64,000 nucleotides of DNA, from positions 13,106,295 through 13,170,294 of the forward strand of contig NC_092799.1 of NCBI RefSeq assembly GCF_918797505.1. Direction: 5' to 3'. Source of the DNA: Bemisia tabaci. Lineage: Eukaryota > Arthropoda > Insecta > Hemiptera > Aleyrodidae. Under the pieces are notes generated by a model that saw only the letters and a list, made by a program, of their open reading frames with translations, was not told the origin of the DNA and did no database searches. Below are positions 31,927 through 42,996 of the stretch, piece by piece. Position numbers and translations under genes: made by a program. Position 1 is the first letter of the stretch. Each line of letters begins with the position of its first letter.

Positions 31927-32184
31927 GACTGCCGTGCCAAGGAAAAACGCCGTATAAACCTTTAGGCGTTGCCAAGTTTCCTTCGATAAAACACGAATTT
32001 CCTGGAAAACTTATGAATATTTTCCTTCCAATTTTTCAGATAATTTTGTTCGCAATTTCACCGAAAGTCCCTGAAAATTTCAAAGACAAATATTCATCAA
32101 CTTCAAAAACAAACATTTGATTGAAGGAAATTTGGCAACTCTAGAATGTTCATACGGCGTTTTTCCTTAGCACGGCAGAATAGC
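31927..32184. mobile_element. Family B MITE, best preserved copy
   Basis: GACTGCCGTGCCAAGGAAAA to TTTTCCTTAGCACGGCAG, with CCGTATAAACCTTTAGGCG, CACGAATTTCCTGGAAAAC, AAATTTGGCAACTC-type and AATGTTCATACGGCG motifs. Useful as a reference for the family. Confidence 0.9.
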
Positions 32185-32693
32185 GAACCACTTTGACGTT
32201 TTTGATTCGGCGTCACATCGTGGATCCGTAGGATGCGAACAGCATTTCCGAGAGGTCAGAGAACTATAAGGTAAATATGAATAAGGCGTGGAAATTCGAT
32301 ACCTGAAAGGCACCATTAGATGTAGCTAAAAGGCCAAGTGTTTCTTGCTTTAAAAGAACCTTATTTTGAAAATTTCCTCTAAACCATGGCCTTAATTTCA
32401 ACAAAGGAAATGTTATTCTTAGGTGACAGGATTCCCGATAGACGAGAGAGAAAGTTGCGCGATTTTAGCAACACCTGATGGCGCTTGCCAGGATGAGAGG
32501 AATTTTAGTTAAAGAATGTGAGGTTAGGTACTTAGAAAAGCTATCAAAAACATGACCAAGACATCTGAGACGGATTTGGCGGAGGTAAGCCGGGATTTCT
32601 GACTAGAAATAAGCAGGTCTGAGGTATTAACGATCATAAAATAGAGTCGACCGCCAATTCCTGAACAAGGAGGCGCGGACGACAAACCAAAGG

Positions 32694-32727
<34 letters not shown>

Positions 32728-32984
32728 TCAGGTGATAATGACACTTAGTAAGAGGACATAACTACGCTGATCGCAGCTCACTTGGTGACATGAACTCGCT
32801 TACTCGCATGGCTCGCTTTGGCTACATGAACATGCGTCAACAGATAGACGGAGGAGAGGCTCATAAAGAAAGTTCAGCATTGGGAGAAGAGAGGTTATAA
32901 GTGTCGCAAAGTGCCAGAGAGCGTTTTATAAACAATTTGTTCATGTGAATTAAGGATATATCGACGGTGTAAATTGGCAATTAC
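32185..32984. other. Unannotated stretch with a 28-bp A-tract
   Basis: The A-tract lies at 32697-32724. No tail-associated retroelement body, target duplication or tRNA-like promoter is visible upstream of it. Confidence 0.4.
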
Positions 32985-33215
32985 AGAACTCTGTTTGCGA
33001 CGTCGCAGACTTTTGTCATACTTTATTTTTTAAACGAGAAACTACTCGACGGCAATTCTTTGAAACTGCCGTGATTTTTCTTCTCTGTGCGAACGAAAAT
33101 TCTGCAAAAACTTCATGGAATGATGTCAATTTGTTCTCCTTTAAAAAATAACATAGAGGCTGAGATTTTCAGACACCGCGAACGTGTTATGTGATTGTCG
33201 ACTTACACTGTCGAT
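32985..33215. repeat. Repeat EE, copy 2
   Basis: CTCTGTTTGCGACGTCGCAG, CTGCCGTGATTTTTCTTCTC, TTTTCAGACACCGCG and GTGTTATGTGATTGTCGAC match the EE order. Confidence 0.55.
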
Positions 33216-34713
33216 ACACATTTTCATCGGTCCTCTCTTTTTATGGTGAAAAAAATTCGTACACGTTTCCTTAATCATTTTGTCTAAGAGTCCCTCCACG
33301 GATAAAGAGAAAAATGGCTATTCCTATAATCGGGCGAACTTATTCGGGAATACAGCAATCCTTTCACTCAGCTCCTTAAAAGGATCTAATGAGAACAGAA
33401 ATCACGACGAAGGATTCTTTGCGTCGAGAGATTATTCCCAGTCGGTGATGCACGCCACGGAAAATAAAAAATCTGCTGCGAAAGTGAGAACACGAATAAT
33501 CGCTTAGCAGGCGCACGGATCTGTTTGGATTTGTGTGAGTCACCATAAATGAGTTCGTCTGCGAGTTGATTTTTTGAATAACCTGGAGTAGGCGAGAGGG
33601 GAAGGGAAGGGGAGTTCGAATTTTGGGCGCTCAAATCTCTGGAGAAAAAATTACTTTTCCTGCGCGGTGTATGAAAGAGAGAGGCGGCTGACGGTGAAGT
33701 CGAAAGTTCACGACCTCACGAGTCTGAAAAATTAAAAACTTTGCCCAACGGCATGATTTTGACGGATTCTAATTGCCTTTTTATACAGTTCACGAAATAT
33801 TTTGTGCAGGGTTGAGCTGCGGCTAGCCTTCAGATCTCATTTAAGCATCAAATGAAAGTCAAAGTTTTGGAAGAGGACGTGCAAGACACCCGATCATACG
33901 AAGGCGTCTTCCTTTTTTGAAAGGTCGAGATTTGTCTATTTTTTCAATTTATAAAATTGCTTGAGATACGAAAATGTAATTGCCATCAGTAAAAATGTGT
34001 TACCGTACACCTAACGCGTGTTCAGAACTTCCACATTAGCGCGAGGTATTAATGTCAATAATCATTATGAAATCATTGAAAAGGGAATGAGGTAAAGGAA
34101 GAAGGCAAAATAAGGACGGAATGATCCACGGGATATTTTTTATTAACTCGACCATGATGATTTCGGCAGAATCCAATTTCATATGGAGGAACTGTTATTT
34201 CATAGCCTTGGCAAAATGAAAGAGTGCAGAGTGATAATTTTCTCTCCATTTTATTAGAACCCATCAAACATGGCATGAATAATTTCAAAAGCATGGCCAT
34301 GGATTATTTTAGCCCTAATTTGAGAACAGGTGTCGTGATGAACTGGCATGTGTGTATGAATGACATCATTAAAACGGACAGTGATTCATGGTCAACAAAG
34401 CTCAAAAAACCGTTAAATTATGTCATAATCGGCGATCCGTATTCCTAAAAATTTTAAACACTGAATAAAACTGGATTAGTTTGACCCTAACGTGTAAGAC
34501 ACTTGATCGAAATGTGAGCGGAACTTCCCTAGAAATCCATGCTTTCTCTAAATTAGTCGATAAATGAAAGTTCTTTGGTAGATTCCAAATTATAAATTCC
34601 TTACACAGAGGATAAAACAAGTCGTTCATCGTTTTCCAAACGAAAAAACGTATCTTCATCTCAGTTAATCGACAAAAAAATGGATTTATTCACAGAAAAA
34701 TGACTGTGCTATT
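33216..34713. other. Unannotated stretch, the longest without repeats
   Basis: About 1.5 kb with no element shared within the window. Frames of 74-82 codons occur at 33280-33507 and 34224-34448 on the plus strand and at 33386-33634 on the minus strand. Their composition is not clearly coding and I recognise none. Confidence 0.35.
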
Positions 34714-34715
34714 AC

Positions 34716-34951
34716 TGCCGTGTTAAGGAAGAACGCCGTATGAACATTCGGGAGTTGCCAAATTTCTGTCGGTAAAATGTTTAGTTTCCAGGGAAGTTAT
34801 GAATATTTTTCTTTGAAATTTTCAGGAGCTTTAGGTGAAATTGCAAACAAAAATTGGGAGAAAAATATTCATAAGTTCACCAGGAAATTTTCGTTTTATC
34901 GGAAGAAAAGCAACGCCTGAAGTTTCATACGGCGTTTTTCCTTAGCACGAC
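34716..34951. mobile_element. Family B MITE
   Basis: CTGCCGTGTTAAGGAAGAAC to TTTTTCCTTAGCACGACAG. Confidence 0.85.
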
Positions 34952-35051
34952 AGAATATCCGGCCAAGACTGTACTGATTTTAGCCTACGATCAGAAGAAA
35001 TATCAGAGAGGCTTTCCCTCCGAAATACCTGAAATAGGTGATGATGATAGT

Positions 35052-35885
35052 CAAGGCCGGATTTACTTACTTGCCGCCTATGGACCGCCTGCATTTTGCC
35101 GCCCCCTTCTCATTCGTTTTGAAACATCAATGAAAACTATCAAAGAACGTGTCGGAGGGGGAGGGGTGTATTAGACGCGTTTCCTCGTGTTGGACGCATT
35201 TTTTGCGAAAGCCCTGTCAACACTACTGGTAAAAGTTCACGGAACTTGGCGCGAAAGTTAAGTTTCGTAAACCTATCTCTGTGTGGACAAGGCCTTCCAT
35301 TTGAATAAAATGAACGAAAATATTATAAAAGAACACACATAAATGTGGTTTCATAAAATTTTAACTTTCGCCGCCGCGCCGCGCAGACCGCACTGTGTTT
35401 TGGCGCAATGCGTGAAGTATTCATGCAGTCCTGTAGGCGCTATGCGTTTCACGCCGACCGCGCGCTGCTGACCGCAGCGAGCGCACTGTCTTTGACGCAA
35501 TGCGTGAAGTATTCATGCAGTTTTGTAGGCGCTAATATGTGTTACATGTCGACCGCCGCGCCGAGGGTTTCTCCTTTTCATCTCAAGTTCTATTCATCAT
35601 TGCTCTCTGCGCCGCGCCATTCTATGCCAAATTCCGTGTTCGGTTTCTCTCTTGGTCTTAACTCGACTCATTAAAGATGCTGTCTATTGTATCACGACAG
35701 AAAGACGGCAAAATTAGAGATATACTCTCAATAAATGAGAGATTTTGTCACCTTTTTTCGTTTGTAATTTTTTTCTGAATACGATTTTTCTATATAGCTA
35801 CATTTAAAAAATTGCAAAATTTGCCGCCCCTAAATTTGCCGCCATGGGCCGCGGCTCATGTGGCAACCCCCTAAATCCGGCCCTG
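35052..35885 (+). mobile_element. Family L non-autonomous hAT, full length
   Basis: CAAGGCCGGATTTACTTACT to AAATCCGGCCCTG, about 834 bp, with a perfect 8-bp duplication ATGATAGT (35044-35051 and 35886-35893). It carries two clear minisatellite units (35403-35545). Confidence 0.9.
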
Positions 35886-35998
35886 ATGATAGTAATGAGT
35901 TGATGGATTATTCGGGAAAAAGTCGCAGTGTTCCTGACGGTTTATGACATAAAAACTTGAGGAGCTCTGACTCTCTTCTTAAAAGGTTACTGGTACTA

Positions 35999-36247
35999 TA
36001 CTGTCTGGCAAAACGCCGTATAAACCTTCAGGCGTTGCAAAATTTCTTTTAGTAAATTACAAATTCACGAAAACATTTATTAACATTTTTCTTCCACTTT
36101 TTTTAGACAATTTTGTTGGCAATTTCACATAAGGTCCTGAAAATATCAAGGAAAATTATTCAGAGCTTTCCGAAAAAATAAACGTTTTAGGGAAGGAAAC
36201 TTGGCAACTCTCGAGTGTTCATATGGCGTTTTTCCTTAGCCCGGCAG
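35999..36247. mobile_element. Family B MITE
   Basis: ACTGTCTGGCAAAACGCCGT to TTTTTCCTTAGCCCGGCAG. Confidence 0.8.
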
Positions 36248-36403
36248 TAATATTATCCAATTGCTAGACGCCAAAATAGCGAAAATTCAATACTTGTGCT
36301 CGGCATCAAAACTCGGGCCACCAACTCACGTTTCTCTGTTCCTGGTTTGATGTGCGCATGGACTATTCACTATTACGACAATGAATACTAAATGCGTATC
36401 GTG

Positions 36404-36650
36404 CTGCAATACGGAATAACGCCATAAGAGCCTTCAGACGCTGCCAAATTTCCGTTGACAAAATACCAATTTTCTGGGTTTGTGAATATTATTCTTCTAT
36501 TTTATCAAATAATTGTATTCGCACGTTACTGTAAAGTATCTAAACATTTGATGGTAAAATATTCATTGCTTTTCTCAAAAATAACTTTTTCAACGAGGGA
36601 AATTTGGCAACGTTTGAATGTCGATACGGCGTTCTTTCTCAGTACGTCAG
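36404..36650. mobile_element. Family B MITE
   Basis: GCTGCAATACGGAATAACGC to GGCGTTCTTTCTCAGTACGT. Left tip more diverged than usual. Confidence 0.75.
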
Positions 36651-37119
36651 AATTGGGCAATGCCAGTTTCGAGCGAGTTCGATTTTCCCTTTCTCTTCCA
36701 CTTTCATTCATGCACGCGTCTGAGGGGCGATTCCGCGTTTATCGAGGCATGTTTTGATGCGTGTTAAAAAACGCACAAATCGGAAAAATGAGGGACAGAA
36801 CCGGAAAAAAATCATGACACAAAAAAAGTAAATTATACGGATTTATCCCCTGATCAAGATACATTTTGAGATTTCTGAGCCTTCACGTTTTTTCAGGCAC
36901 ACAACACCAAAACGCAAAAACCAGTCGCTTTTTATTTAAGTTTGCATTTAATTTCGAAAAATATTTCTCATATTTTTCAGAAATTCCATGAAATATTCCA
37001 CATGAAATTTTAAGATTTTATTTTTCACGAAAAATTGCAACCCTGCTCGCGCATCATGCAAGCGGAAATTCGAACCACACCAAAGCATTGTATTGCCAAA
37101 GGCTGACAAAGCTGTATAA
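36651..37119. other. Unannotated stretch
   Basis: No recurring repeat or convincing frame. Confidence 0.4.
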
Positions 37120-37628
37120 AACATAGTAATTGATTGAAAAATCGAGCTACAAGCCAAAATCAACGCGTATTATTTCAAACTTATGAGCCGTGTTGAGCCT
37201 GTTCATTTTGGCTTGCAGCTCGATTTTTTTAGAGTCCCTTTATACTGAGAGTCAAGACAATGTGAATCCATTTCTGATTGGTTCCCGTATTTTAGGCCTC
37301 CACAGTGTCACAAACGGGAATAAAGATTACATTTTCACCGATTGCAAAGATTATAATCTGGAGTGGACCAGGGAATTACGGGTTCGGCAAGGAACAAACG
37401 GAATGAGAAAAGGAACGAAGAAAGGAATTTGAGAATGGACCGATCAAAGATTACAAAAGACGTTCAATTTCTGTAATCTTTATTCCCGTTTAAGACTCCA
37501 TGAGGGGGTGTTGTCTTGACTCTCAGTGTAGACTAGTATAAAGGGACTCTAGTCTTGACTCTCAGTATATAAGGGACTCTAGTTTATTTTGGCTTGCGGC
37601 TCGATTTTTTAATCAATGTCTATGTTTT
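37120..37628. mobile_element. Element T foldback, split by P
   Basis: AACATAGTAATTGATTGAAA with AATCGAGCTACAAGCC at the left faces GGCTTGCGGCTCGATTTTTT with AATCAATGTCTATGTT at the right. A further direct copy of the right arm (CATTTTGGCTTGCAGCTCGA) lies at 37204-37229, just before the P element, so P is bracketed by two direct copies of about 28 bp. Confidence 0.7.
37230..37581. mobile_element. Family P element with a repeated right tip
   Basis: TAGAGTCCCTTTATACTGAG to GTATAAAGGGACTCTA at 37551. A second tip GTCTTGACTCTCAGTATATA, AGGGACTCTA follows directly. The body is the inverse of the copy at 27817 without N. Confidence 0.8.
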
Positions 37629-37639
37629 GTAAAAAAGCA

Positions 37640-38060
37640 GAGCTCACTTACCACGTGGAACATGCGGAGCGTTCGGAGGCTCGTCGTGACGGGGGAGACC
37701 GCCGTTCATGCGCATGGTGACGGGCGAGGGTCCTGGTCTACGACTCGGAAGTCCCGGGTCCGGGTCCCACCCTCGCTTCGACCGGTCGCGCTCCTCCGGT
37801 TCGGTTCCTCTTCCTCACGCGGCAGCGGCCCAGCGGGGAAACGTCAGCATCCCGGGCCGCGGCACAGCCGGACACCCGCACCGCCCGCTCCGCACAACCG
37901 CACCGCGCAGCTTTCACTCGCCTCACAATGCCGCCGCCGCAGACTCCTCCCACCTGCACAAATCAAATCCCGGTTTCAGCACATCCACACTCCCACCCAC
38001 AATCTGTGATGCAAAGCTCCGACGGAGCCCCTCATCATCCTCATCGACCACACGGTTGGA
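37640..38060 (-). promoter_or_regulatory. GC- and CpG-rich segment, possible promoter and first exon
   Basis: This 420-bp segment is sharply richer in CpG than its AT-rich neighbours and is not repeated in the window. On the minus strand it ends with a good initiator context, ATG, a short open exon and a consensus splice donor (see 37652-37715). No TATA box is evident, which fits a CpG-type promoter. Several long frames here (up to 178 codons on the plus strand) follow from the high GC and are not taken as genes. Confidence 0.35.
37652..37715 (-). CDS. Candidate first coding exon
   Basis: On the minus strand CGTCACCATGCGCATGAACG gives a strong initiation context at 37715. There follow 21 codons plus one base (MRMNGGLPRHDEPPNAPHVP, then R), ending CACGTG at 37652, directly followed by the donor GTAAGT. 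The peptide is proline-rich and I do not recognise the protein. The next exon would lie at lower coordinates and I could not find it. Exon status rests on the ATG context, the donor and the GC-rich setting only. Confidence 0.35.
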
Positions 38061-38102
38061 CGGTAATCCAGGATTAAGCGTAAGGTCTAAGAAGATATAT
38101 GA

Positions 38103-38190
38103 GGATTGCGCGAAAAACGCACAAGAATTGCGCGAAAAACGCACAAGGATTGCGCGCAAAACGCACAAGGATTGCGCGAAAAATGCACAA
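38103..38190 (+). repeat. 21-bp minisatellite, 4 units
   Basis: Four units of GATTGCGCGAAAAACGCACA plus one base, with one or two changes each. The 7-residue periodicity of the overlapping frame is a consequence of this repeat. Confidence 0.9.
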
Positions 38191-38193
38191 GAA

Positions 38194-38950
38194 TGGACCA
38201 CTAGACAAGGTACGAATTTCAGCATTCTGATACATGCTTCGTAACTAAAATTTCACGTATAACACGATGTGCACAACAATAATTACCGCGATTAACTCCT
38301 TACGAAGATATTTGGACGTATTTCTATCAAACGGAACTAAGCGCCAATTTGAGTTCCTTCTGAGGAATTTAGAATCTCGGATAGCACGTTCTATCAAACG
38401 GACCTAAGCGCCATAGAAAAGCATTGCGAATATAGGACGCCCGATTCCGCCGCCAATCCAAGCCCCCCTCTACCTTCCTCACCCTATGGCGCTTAGGTCC
38501 GTTTGATAGAAATACGTCCGTTTAATGATTCTTGATGCGTGAATTCAAACCACCCGCTCATGAAAACTCAATGTTCTACGTGATTCACATCGCGCGCTGA
38601 ACGTTATCAAGACAGTCTCTGCGGTATAATCTGGCAATCTCAGTCTTGACGCTTTGGCTCAGGTATAGCAAATTGCTTATAGTTCGAACACCACATGGTG
38701 GGAAATGAACATAGCTCGATTGAGAAGCTTGGTGAAACCGTCGTAGTGCGCGATTTGACTCACGTAGAGCTTCGAGTTTCTTGTGAGCGGACAGTTCGAA
38801 TTCCTCGTAACCAATGTGAAACAAAAACGTTAATATTTTTGTTAGGAGTTGGTTTCAGTAGTTTTCGTGGTGTGAATCGTGTTCTACGTGAAATTTTGGT
38901 TGAGAAACATGTATCAGATTGCTTAAATTCGTACCTTGTCTAGTGGGCCA
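38194..38950. mobile_element. Family DD foldback, copy 1, with U inside
   Basis: TGGACCACTAGACAAGGTAC to GTACCTTGTCTAGTGGGCCA. Next inward, TCTGATACATGCTTCGTAAC pairs with GAAACATGTATCAGA. The centre contains CATGAAAACTCAATG with ACGTGATTCACATCG, facing CGATTTGACTCACGTAGAGC. About 750 bp including the U guest. Confidence 0.8.
38312..38520. mobile_element. Family U hairpin, long variant, nested in DD
   Basis: GGACGTATTTCTATCAAACG at the left and CGTTTGATAGAAATACGTCC at the right. Next inward, AACTAAGCGCCA at the left and TGGCGCTTAGG at the right. The inner arm piece TTCTATCAAACGGACCTAAG is present a second time near 38391, so this copy is partly duplicated. Confidence 0.8.
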
Positions 38951-38982
38951 TTGCGCCAATAGAAACCTCAACATCTGCTACA

Positions 38983-39236
38983 CTAGCGTCCTACGGGAAA
39001 ACGCCGTACGAACATTCGAGAGTTGCCAAATCTCCTTAGATAAAATGTCTATTTTCGAGGAAAATTATGAATATTTTTCCTTTAAACTTTCAGAATCTTA
39101 ATAGGTGAAATTGCGAACAAAATTATCTGAAAAATCGGAAAGGAAATATTCATAAATTTACCAGGGAAATTGTGTTTTATCAAAGGGAATTCGTCAACGC
39201 CTGAAGGTTCACACGGCGTTTCTCCACGGCACGGCA
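38983..39236. mobile_element. Family B MITE
   Basis: GCGTCCTACGGGAAAACGCC at the left, TCAACGCCTGAAGGTTCACA and CTCCACGGCACGGCAG at the right. Confidence 0.8.
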
Positions 39237-39459
39237 GTACAGGAATGCGCGAATTTGAAATGAAGTTAATTTAAGGTAGAAGTTTGGCAAAACAGAACAC
39301 AGTTGGAAAATACACGCATTTTTATGTTAACGCTAGTTTAGTTTGTTGACAAGTCATCGGTGTCTTACGTTCTGATGATGAATGAAGTGAAATTATTGAA
39401 TACTGGTCGTGGGTAAAAACTTTCTTAACCCAACTTTTCTCGGAAAAAAATTTTAATCG

Positions 39460-39905
39460 GAGGTGACGAGGCAAGGTGCGGGAATACTCATACGGCGTCG
39501 AAACACAACATGGGCCTTTTGAGCTCCACTATTCGATGCCGCGATTATTCTAACGCGAGTACGAATTATCGCGCCGAACACAGTGCGGCTGGTGTTAAAC
39601 GTATATTAGCGCCTGCAAGCCTGTAGGAATACTTCACGCATTGCGCCAAACAGTCCGGTCGGTGTCAAGCCCATATAAGCGCCTACATGACTGCATGAAT
39701 ACTTCTTGCATTGCACCAAACGCAGTGCAGTCGCGTCAGTTGGCGGAATGCATATTAGCGCCGACAAGACTGTATGAGTGTTGTAGGACTGCGTGTCATC
39801 ATTCTTGACTGTCGACTCCAGTTTTTACCACAATCTAAGGGGAAATATGTATCCTCATTGTAATGATTCAGGAAATCGGATGATATTTAATAATTTTTTA
39901 ATTAC
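39460..39905 (-). repeat. Repeat LL with minisatellite units, copy 2
   Basis: Inverse of 6972-7414: GTCGAAACACAACATGGGCC, GCGAGTACGAATTATCGC, then three units with AATACTTCACGCATTGCGCC and TTAGCGCCTGCAAG-type words, then GTCATCATTCTTGACT. Confidence 0.7.
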
Positions 39906-40087
39906 ATTAATAGAAAATAACCTGATTAGTGCTTCTTCGTTGAATATTGAATATTCGCGCAAACATGTGAGTTATCCGTACCAGACAAATTCGCGCAATC
40001 CTGTGCATCTCCAAAAAGGTAAAAAAAAGGTGCATTCGCGCAATCCTACCTCAGCCAAGTCAGATTCGGAGTGTATTTTACTCCAGC

Positions 40088-40806
40088 GGGCTGATTTTTG
40101 AAATTGATAGACAGAGCTATAGACAAAGAAGAAATAGGGAGTGTGGAGCTATCCCATTTGTTGAAACGGGTGGCACTAGAGTACCTTTATAGACAGAGTA
40201 TGGCCATTCGTATCTTTTTACTACAGGAAAACTGTTCCGCTTTTTGATTGGTCAACGAGTTTTTAGGCTTCATGATGCTCTTAGGGCCGTAAATAAACAA
40301 ACAAGATGCGGCAGGCCTCACCGTAACAGATGCGCTCACCGTACATCGATGAGAAGCTAAATTTGACAATAATTTCAATTATGCGGAAGTAACAATTTAA
40401 ACTAGCATATCTACGAATAGCACACGAAAAACACATGAAAACATTGTTAAATTGCCTTTCACCTTTATCACAGGAGGATGTAAGATGTGCATAACCTCAA
40501 TCTTGCTTGCTGATAACGGCCATCTTGTTTGTTTATTTACGGCCCTGAGAGCATCGTATTCAGCCATCGCTCGCGACCAATGAAAAACTGGAACAGAAAT
40601 GGCCATACTCTGTCTATAAAGGTACTCTAGGTGGCACTTAAATACGAAGGGGGAAAATTGTGAACTACCTGTGGAGTCTCTTGTCAGTTGCTGTCAGTTA
40701 GTCTATTACTTACCTATTGCAACCACCCGTTACCACCGATAGGATCGCTCTACTATGCCTCTGCCTTTTATATCGATCACTTTGTCTATCAATTTCAATA
40801 ATCAGC
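40088..40806. mobile_element. Family R element with S inside
   Basis: GGGCTGATTTTTGAAATTGA, GACAGAGCTATAGACAAAGA at the left. CACTTTGTCTATCAATTTCA, ATAATCAGC at the right. The body matches R at 31464 (TAGGATCGCTC near TAGGATTCCTC), interrupted by S. Confidence 0.8.
40177..40629. mobile_element. Element S, non-autonomous hAT nested in R
   Basis: TAGAGTACCTTTATAGACAG to CTGTCTATAAAGGTACTCTA with a perfect 8-bp duplication GGTGGCAC (40169-40176 and 40630-40637). Long arms continue to GGCCGTAAATAAACAAACAA and its inverse. The tip resembles family P but the body does not. Confidence 0.9.
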
Positions 40807-41199
40807 TATTACAGCGTGTATAACCTTGTCTTCACAGGACCCCAGTGAAAGATCTCACTTGCGAATTTTGGAAAAATATTGAGTAACTCACTAATTACAC
40901 CGGGTTAAGGTTCACACTCCACACCTGATTAAATCCAACATGAAGTAAATGAATTAAAAACCCTCGAGAGAAAAAAAAGAAGAAAAAATATTTGCTACTG
41001 GTTCGGATCCGTCACTCGGTCGATGGGATCGGGGCGACATCACCGTTCTACCGCATGCAAAAGAATTATAAGTACGGATTTATGCTAAAAGAAACTATGT
41101 TGCGCACAAAACCTATGAACATAAGTTCTTTCAGCATTAATACGTTCATAATGACAACGGAGGAGACGCGAGGAAACAGAAAAAAAAGGTGGATCGTAC
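40807..41199. other. Unannotated stretch with a small hairpin
   Basis: At 41082-41140, ATGCTAAAAGAAACTATGTT can pair with AACATAAGTTCTTTCAGCAT across a loop of about 16 bases. It has the size of a microRNA precursor but two mismatched patches. Nothing else stands out. Confidence 0.25.
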
Positions 41200-41453
41200 T
41201 GCCTTGCTAAAGCAGAACGGCGTATGAACCTTCAGGCGCTGCCAAATTGCTTTTAGTAAATCACGAATTTTCGGGAAAATTTGTAAATATTTTCCCTCCA
41301 ATTTTTCAGATAATTTTTTCGCGATTTTATCTGAAGTTCCCAAAAATGTCAAGGAAATATATTTACAGCTTTCTTGAGCAAATGAACACAATATCGAGGG
41401 AAATTTGGCAACTCTCGAATGTTCATACGACGTTTTTCCTTAGCACGACAGCG
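41200..41453. mobile_element. Family B MITE
   Basis: CTGCCTTGCTAAAGCAGAAC to TTTTTCCTTAGCACGACAG. CGTA lies on both sides, though I am not sure it is a target duplication. Confidence 0.85.
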
Positions 41454-41522
41454 TAGATCCGCAGACAATTAGGCAGCGGGAGTTGGGGTTCGCCATTAAC
41501 GCAGTCAGCACGATAAGCTATC

Positions 41523-41708
41523 ATGGAAATTAAAATAATTTCTCCTCTTCCTCCATCATTTTCTCTTAATCTCGTCCGAAGCGACATGGCTGGGCTGCGC
41601 TGCAAAACCGACGAGCTTTGGACGGCACCTAGAGACGGAATTGTGGAATTTCAGCGGAAAGCACGCGGCGACGCGACCGAAGCCCCGTTAAGTCCGTTAA
41701 ACAAGTAA
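41523..41708 (+). CDS. Hypothetical 61-codon open frame between B copies
   Basis: ATG to TAA in 260 bp of non-repeat, GC-richer DNA between two B elements. Codon use is even in the second half (GLRCKTDELWTAPRDGIVEF). A GTAAAG donor-like site overlaps the stop. Unrecognised; may be an isolated exon or chance. Confidence 0.15.
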   Translation: MEIKIISPLPPSFSLNLVRSDMAGLRCKTDELWTAPRDGIVEFQRKARGDATEAPLSPLNK

Positions 41709-41719
41709 AGGGTAAGCAC

Positions 41720-41972
41720 TGTAGAGCTAAGGAAGAACGCCGTATCAGTGTTCAAATGTTGCCAAATTTCCCCAGACAAAATATTTATTTTTGAGGGAAG
41801 TTATGCAGATTTTCCCTTGAAATTTTTCGGATACTTCGGATTGAAGTCCGGGGAAAATTGTCTGAAAAATTGGAGGGAAAATATTCATGATTTTCCCATT
41901 GCATTCAGTTTTCATTAGGGGAAATATGGCAACGTCTGAAGGCTCAGACGGCGTGTTTGCTAAGCGGCAGAG
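41720..41972. mobile_element. Family B MITE
   Basis: ACTGTAGAGCTAAGGAAGAA to GTGTTTGCTAAGCGGCAG. Confidence 0.8.
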
Positions 41973-42339
41973 CAGGAGGCGGCTGCGCGGACTTGTATAA
42001 ACAGTAAATAGAGCCCGAGTAAGCGATGACGTTAAAATCTTACGACACGAGAGCTTGAGAACTGATTTTTTTGGGAGCTATTACGTCGAATTTGACGTCG
42101 TTCGGAACTCAAATGCAATAAATGCAATTAATAGACAAATTTCACCAAAATCAGCCAAACGACGTTGGACGTTGCCTAATTTCCTCTCTTTTATTTTCTT
42201 TCTTCTGGTATTTTTCCCGATTATTTTTGATAATTGAGGGAAAAATCATAAGAGGTCTCAAGGCATTACCTCATTTCGTTTCCTGGAACTAACAAAATGA
42301 AACATAGGGAGCAATTAGATAACTAAAATTAACTTTTAA
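41973..42339. other. Unannotated; weak family B trace
   Basis: 42160-42260 (GTTGCCTAATTTCCTC, ATTGAGGGAAAAATCATA) resembles the inside of family B but has no ends. Confidence 0.35.
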
Positions 42340-42995
42340 CTAATTGTAAGATATTTGTGTTTCTTGACTCGTGAATTCAAACCTCATGCTCATGGAAACA
42401 CAATCGTCTACGTGAGTCAAATCGCATACTGAACTTTACCGTGACAAATACCGCGATATGAGAATCTGGCAACTTCAATATTGACGCTTTCGCTCAGCTA
42501 AGGCATATTGTTTAAACTTTGAACGACAAAGGGTGGGAAAGGAAGAATTTTCTATTGAGAAGCCGGTCAAAACTGTTGTGAGGTGCGATTTGACTCGCGT
42601 AGAGAATTGAGTTTCTGGTGACCGGGTAATTAAAAATTCCCGTAACCAATGTAAAATAAAAGCGTAAATTTCTTAGCTAGGTGTAATTATCAGGAATTTT
42701 CGATACAAGAATCGTGTTCAAAGAGAAATTCTAGTTAGGAAACATGTCACTGAAAAAAATAGTCCTGTTCACAGGGCTCCTGCACTTCTTTTGTAACAGT
42801 CACAAAAGCTTTCGTTGTGAGGACAAAGTATACTCTGTTCCCACGGTCGAAGTTCTGTTCTCACAACAGCAAAATTCTGTACGTGTAACAAAGAAACTGC
42901 AGGAGCCCTGTGAACAGAAGGTACTGTCTTCAGCAACAACTATTTTTTTCGGTGATATCAGAATGCCTAAATTCGTACCTTGTCTAGCAGTCCAT
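42340..42995. mobile_element. Family DD, 5'-truncated, with O inside
   Basis: The DD interior starts near AAGATATTTGTGTTTCTTGA, passes CTCGTGAATTCAAACCTCAT, and ends GTACCTTGTCTAGCAGTCCA. The left tip is missing. O interrupts AACATGT...ATCAGAATG. Confidence 0.75.
42748..42954. mobile_element. Element O, CACTG-ended foldback nested in DD
   Basis: CACTGAAAAAAATAGT to ACTATTTTTTTCGGTG. GTTCACAGGGCTCCTGCA faces TGCAGGAGCCCTGTGAAC. The ends match those of E, J and K in style. Confidence 0.85.
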
Positions 42996-42996
42996 T

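Noticed and set aside
32697..32724. Poly-A tail of a SINE or processed pseudogene
   Set aside because: No RNA polymerase III promoter boxes, no cDNA-like body and no flanking duplication could be seen.
37708..38244. 178-codon plus-strand frame as a gene
   Set aside because: It spans a GC-rich segment, then the 21-bp minisatellite and the start of a DD element; the repetitive residues reflect the DNA repeat.
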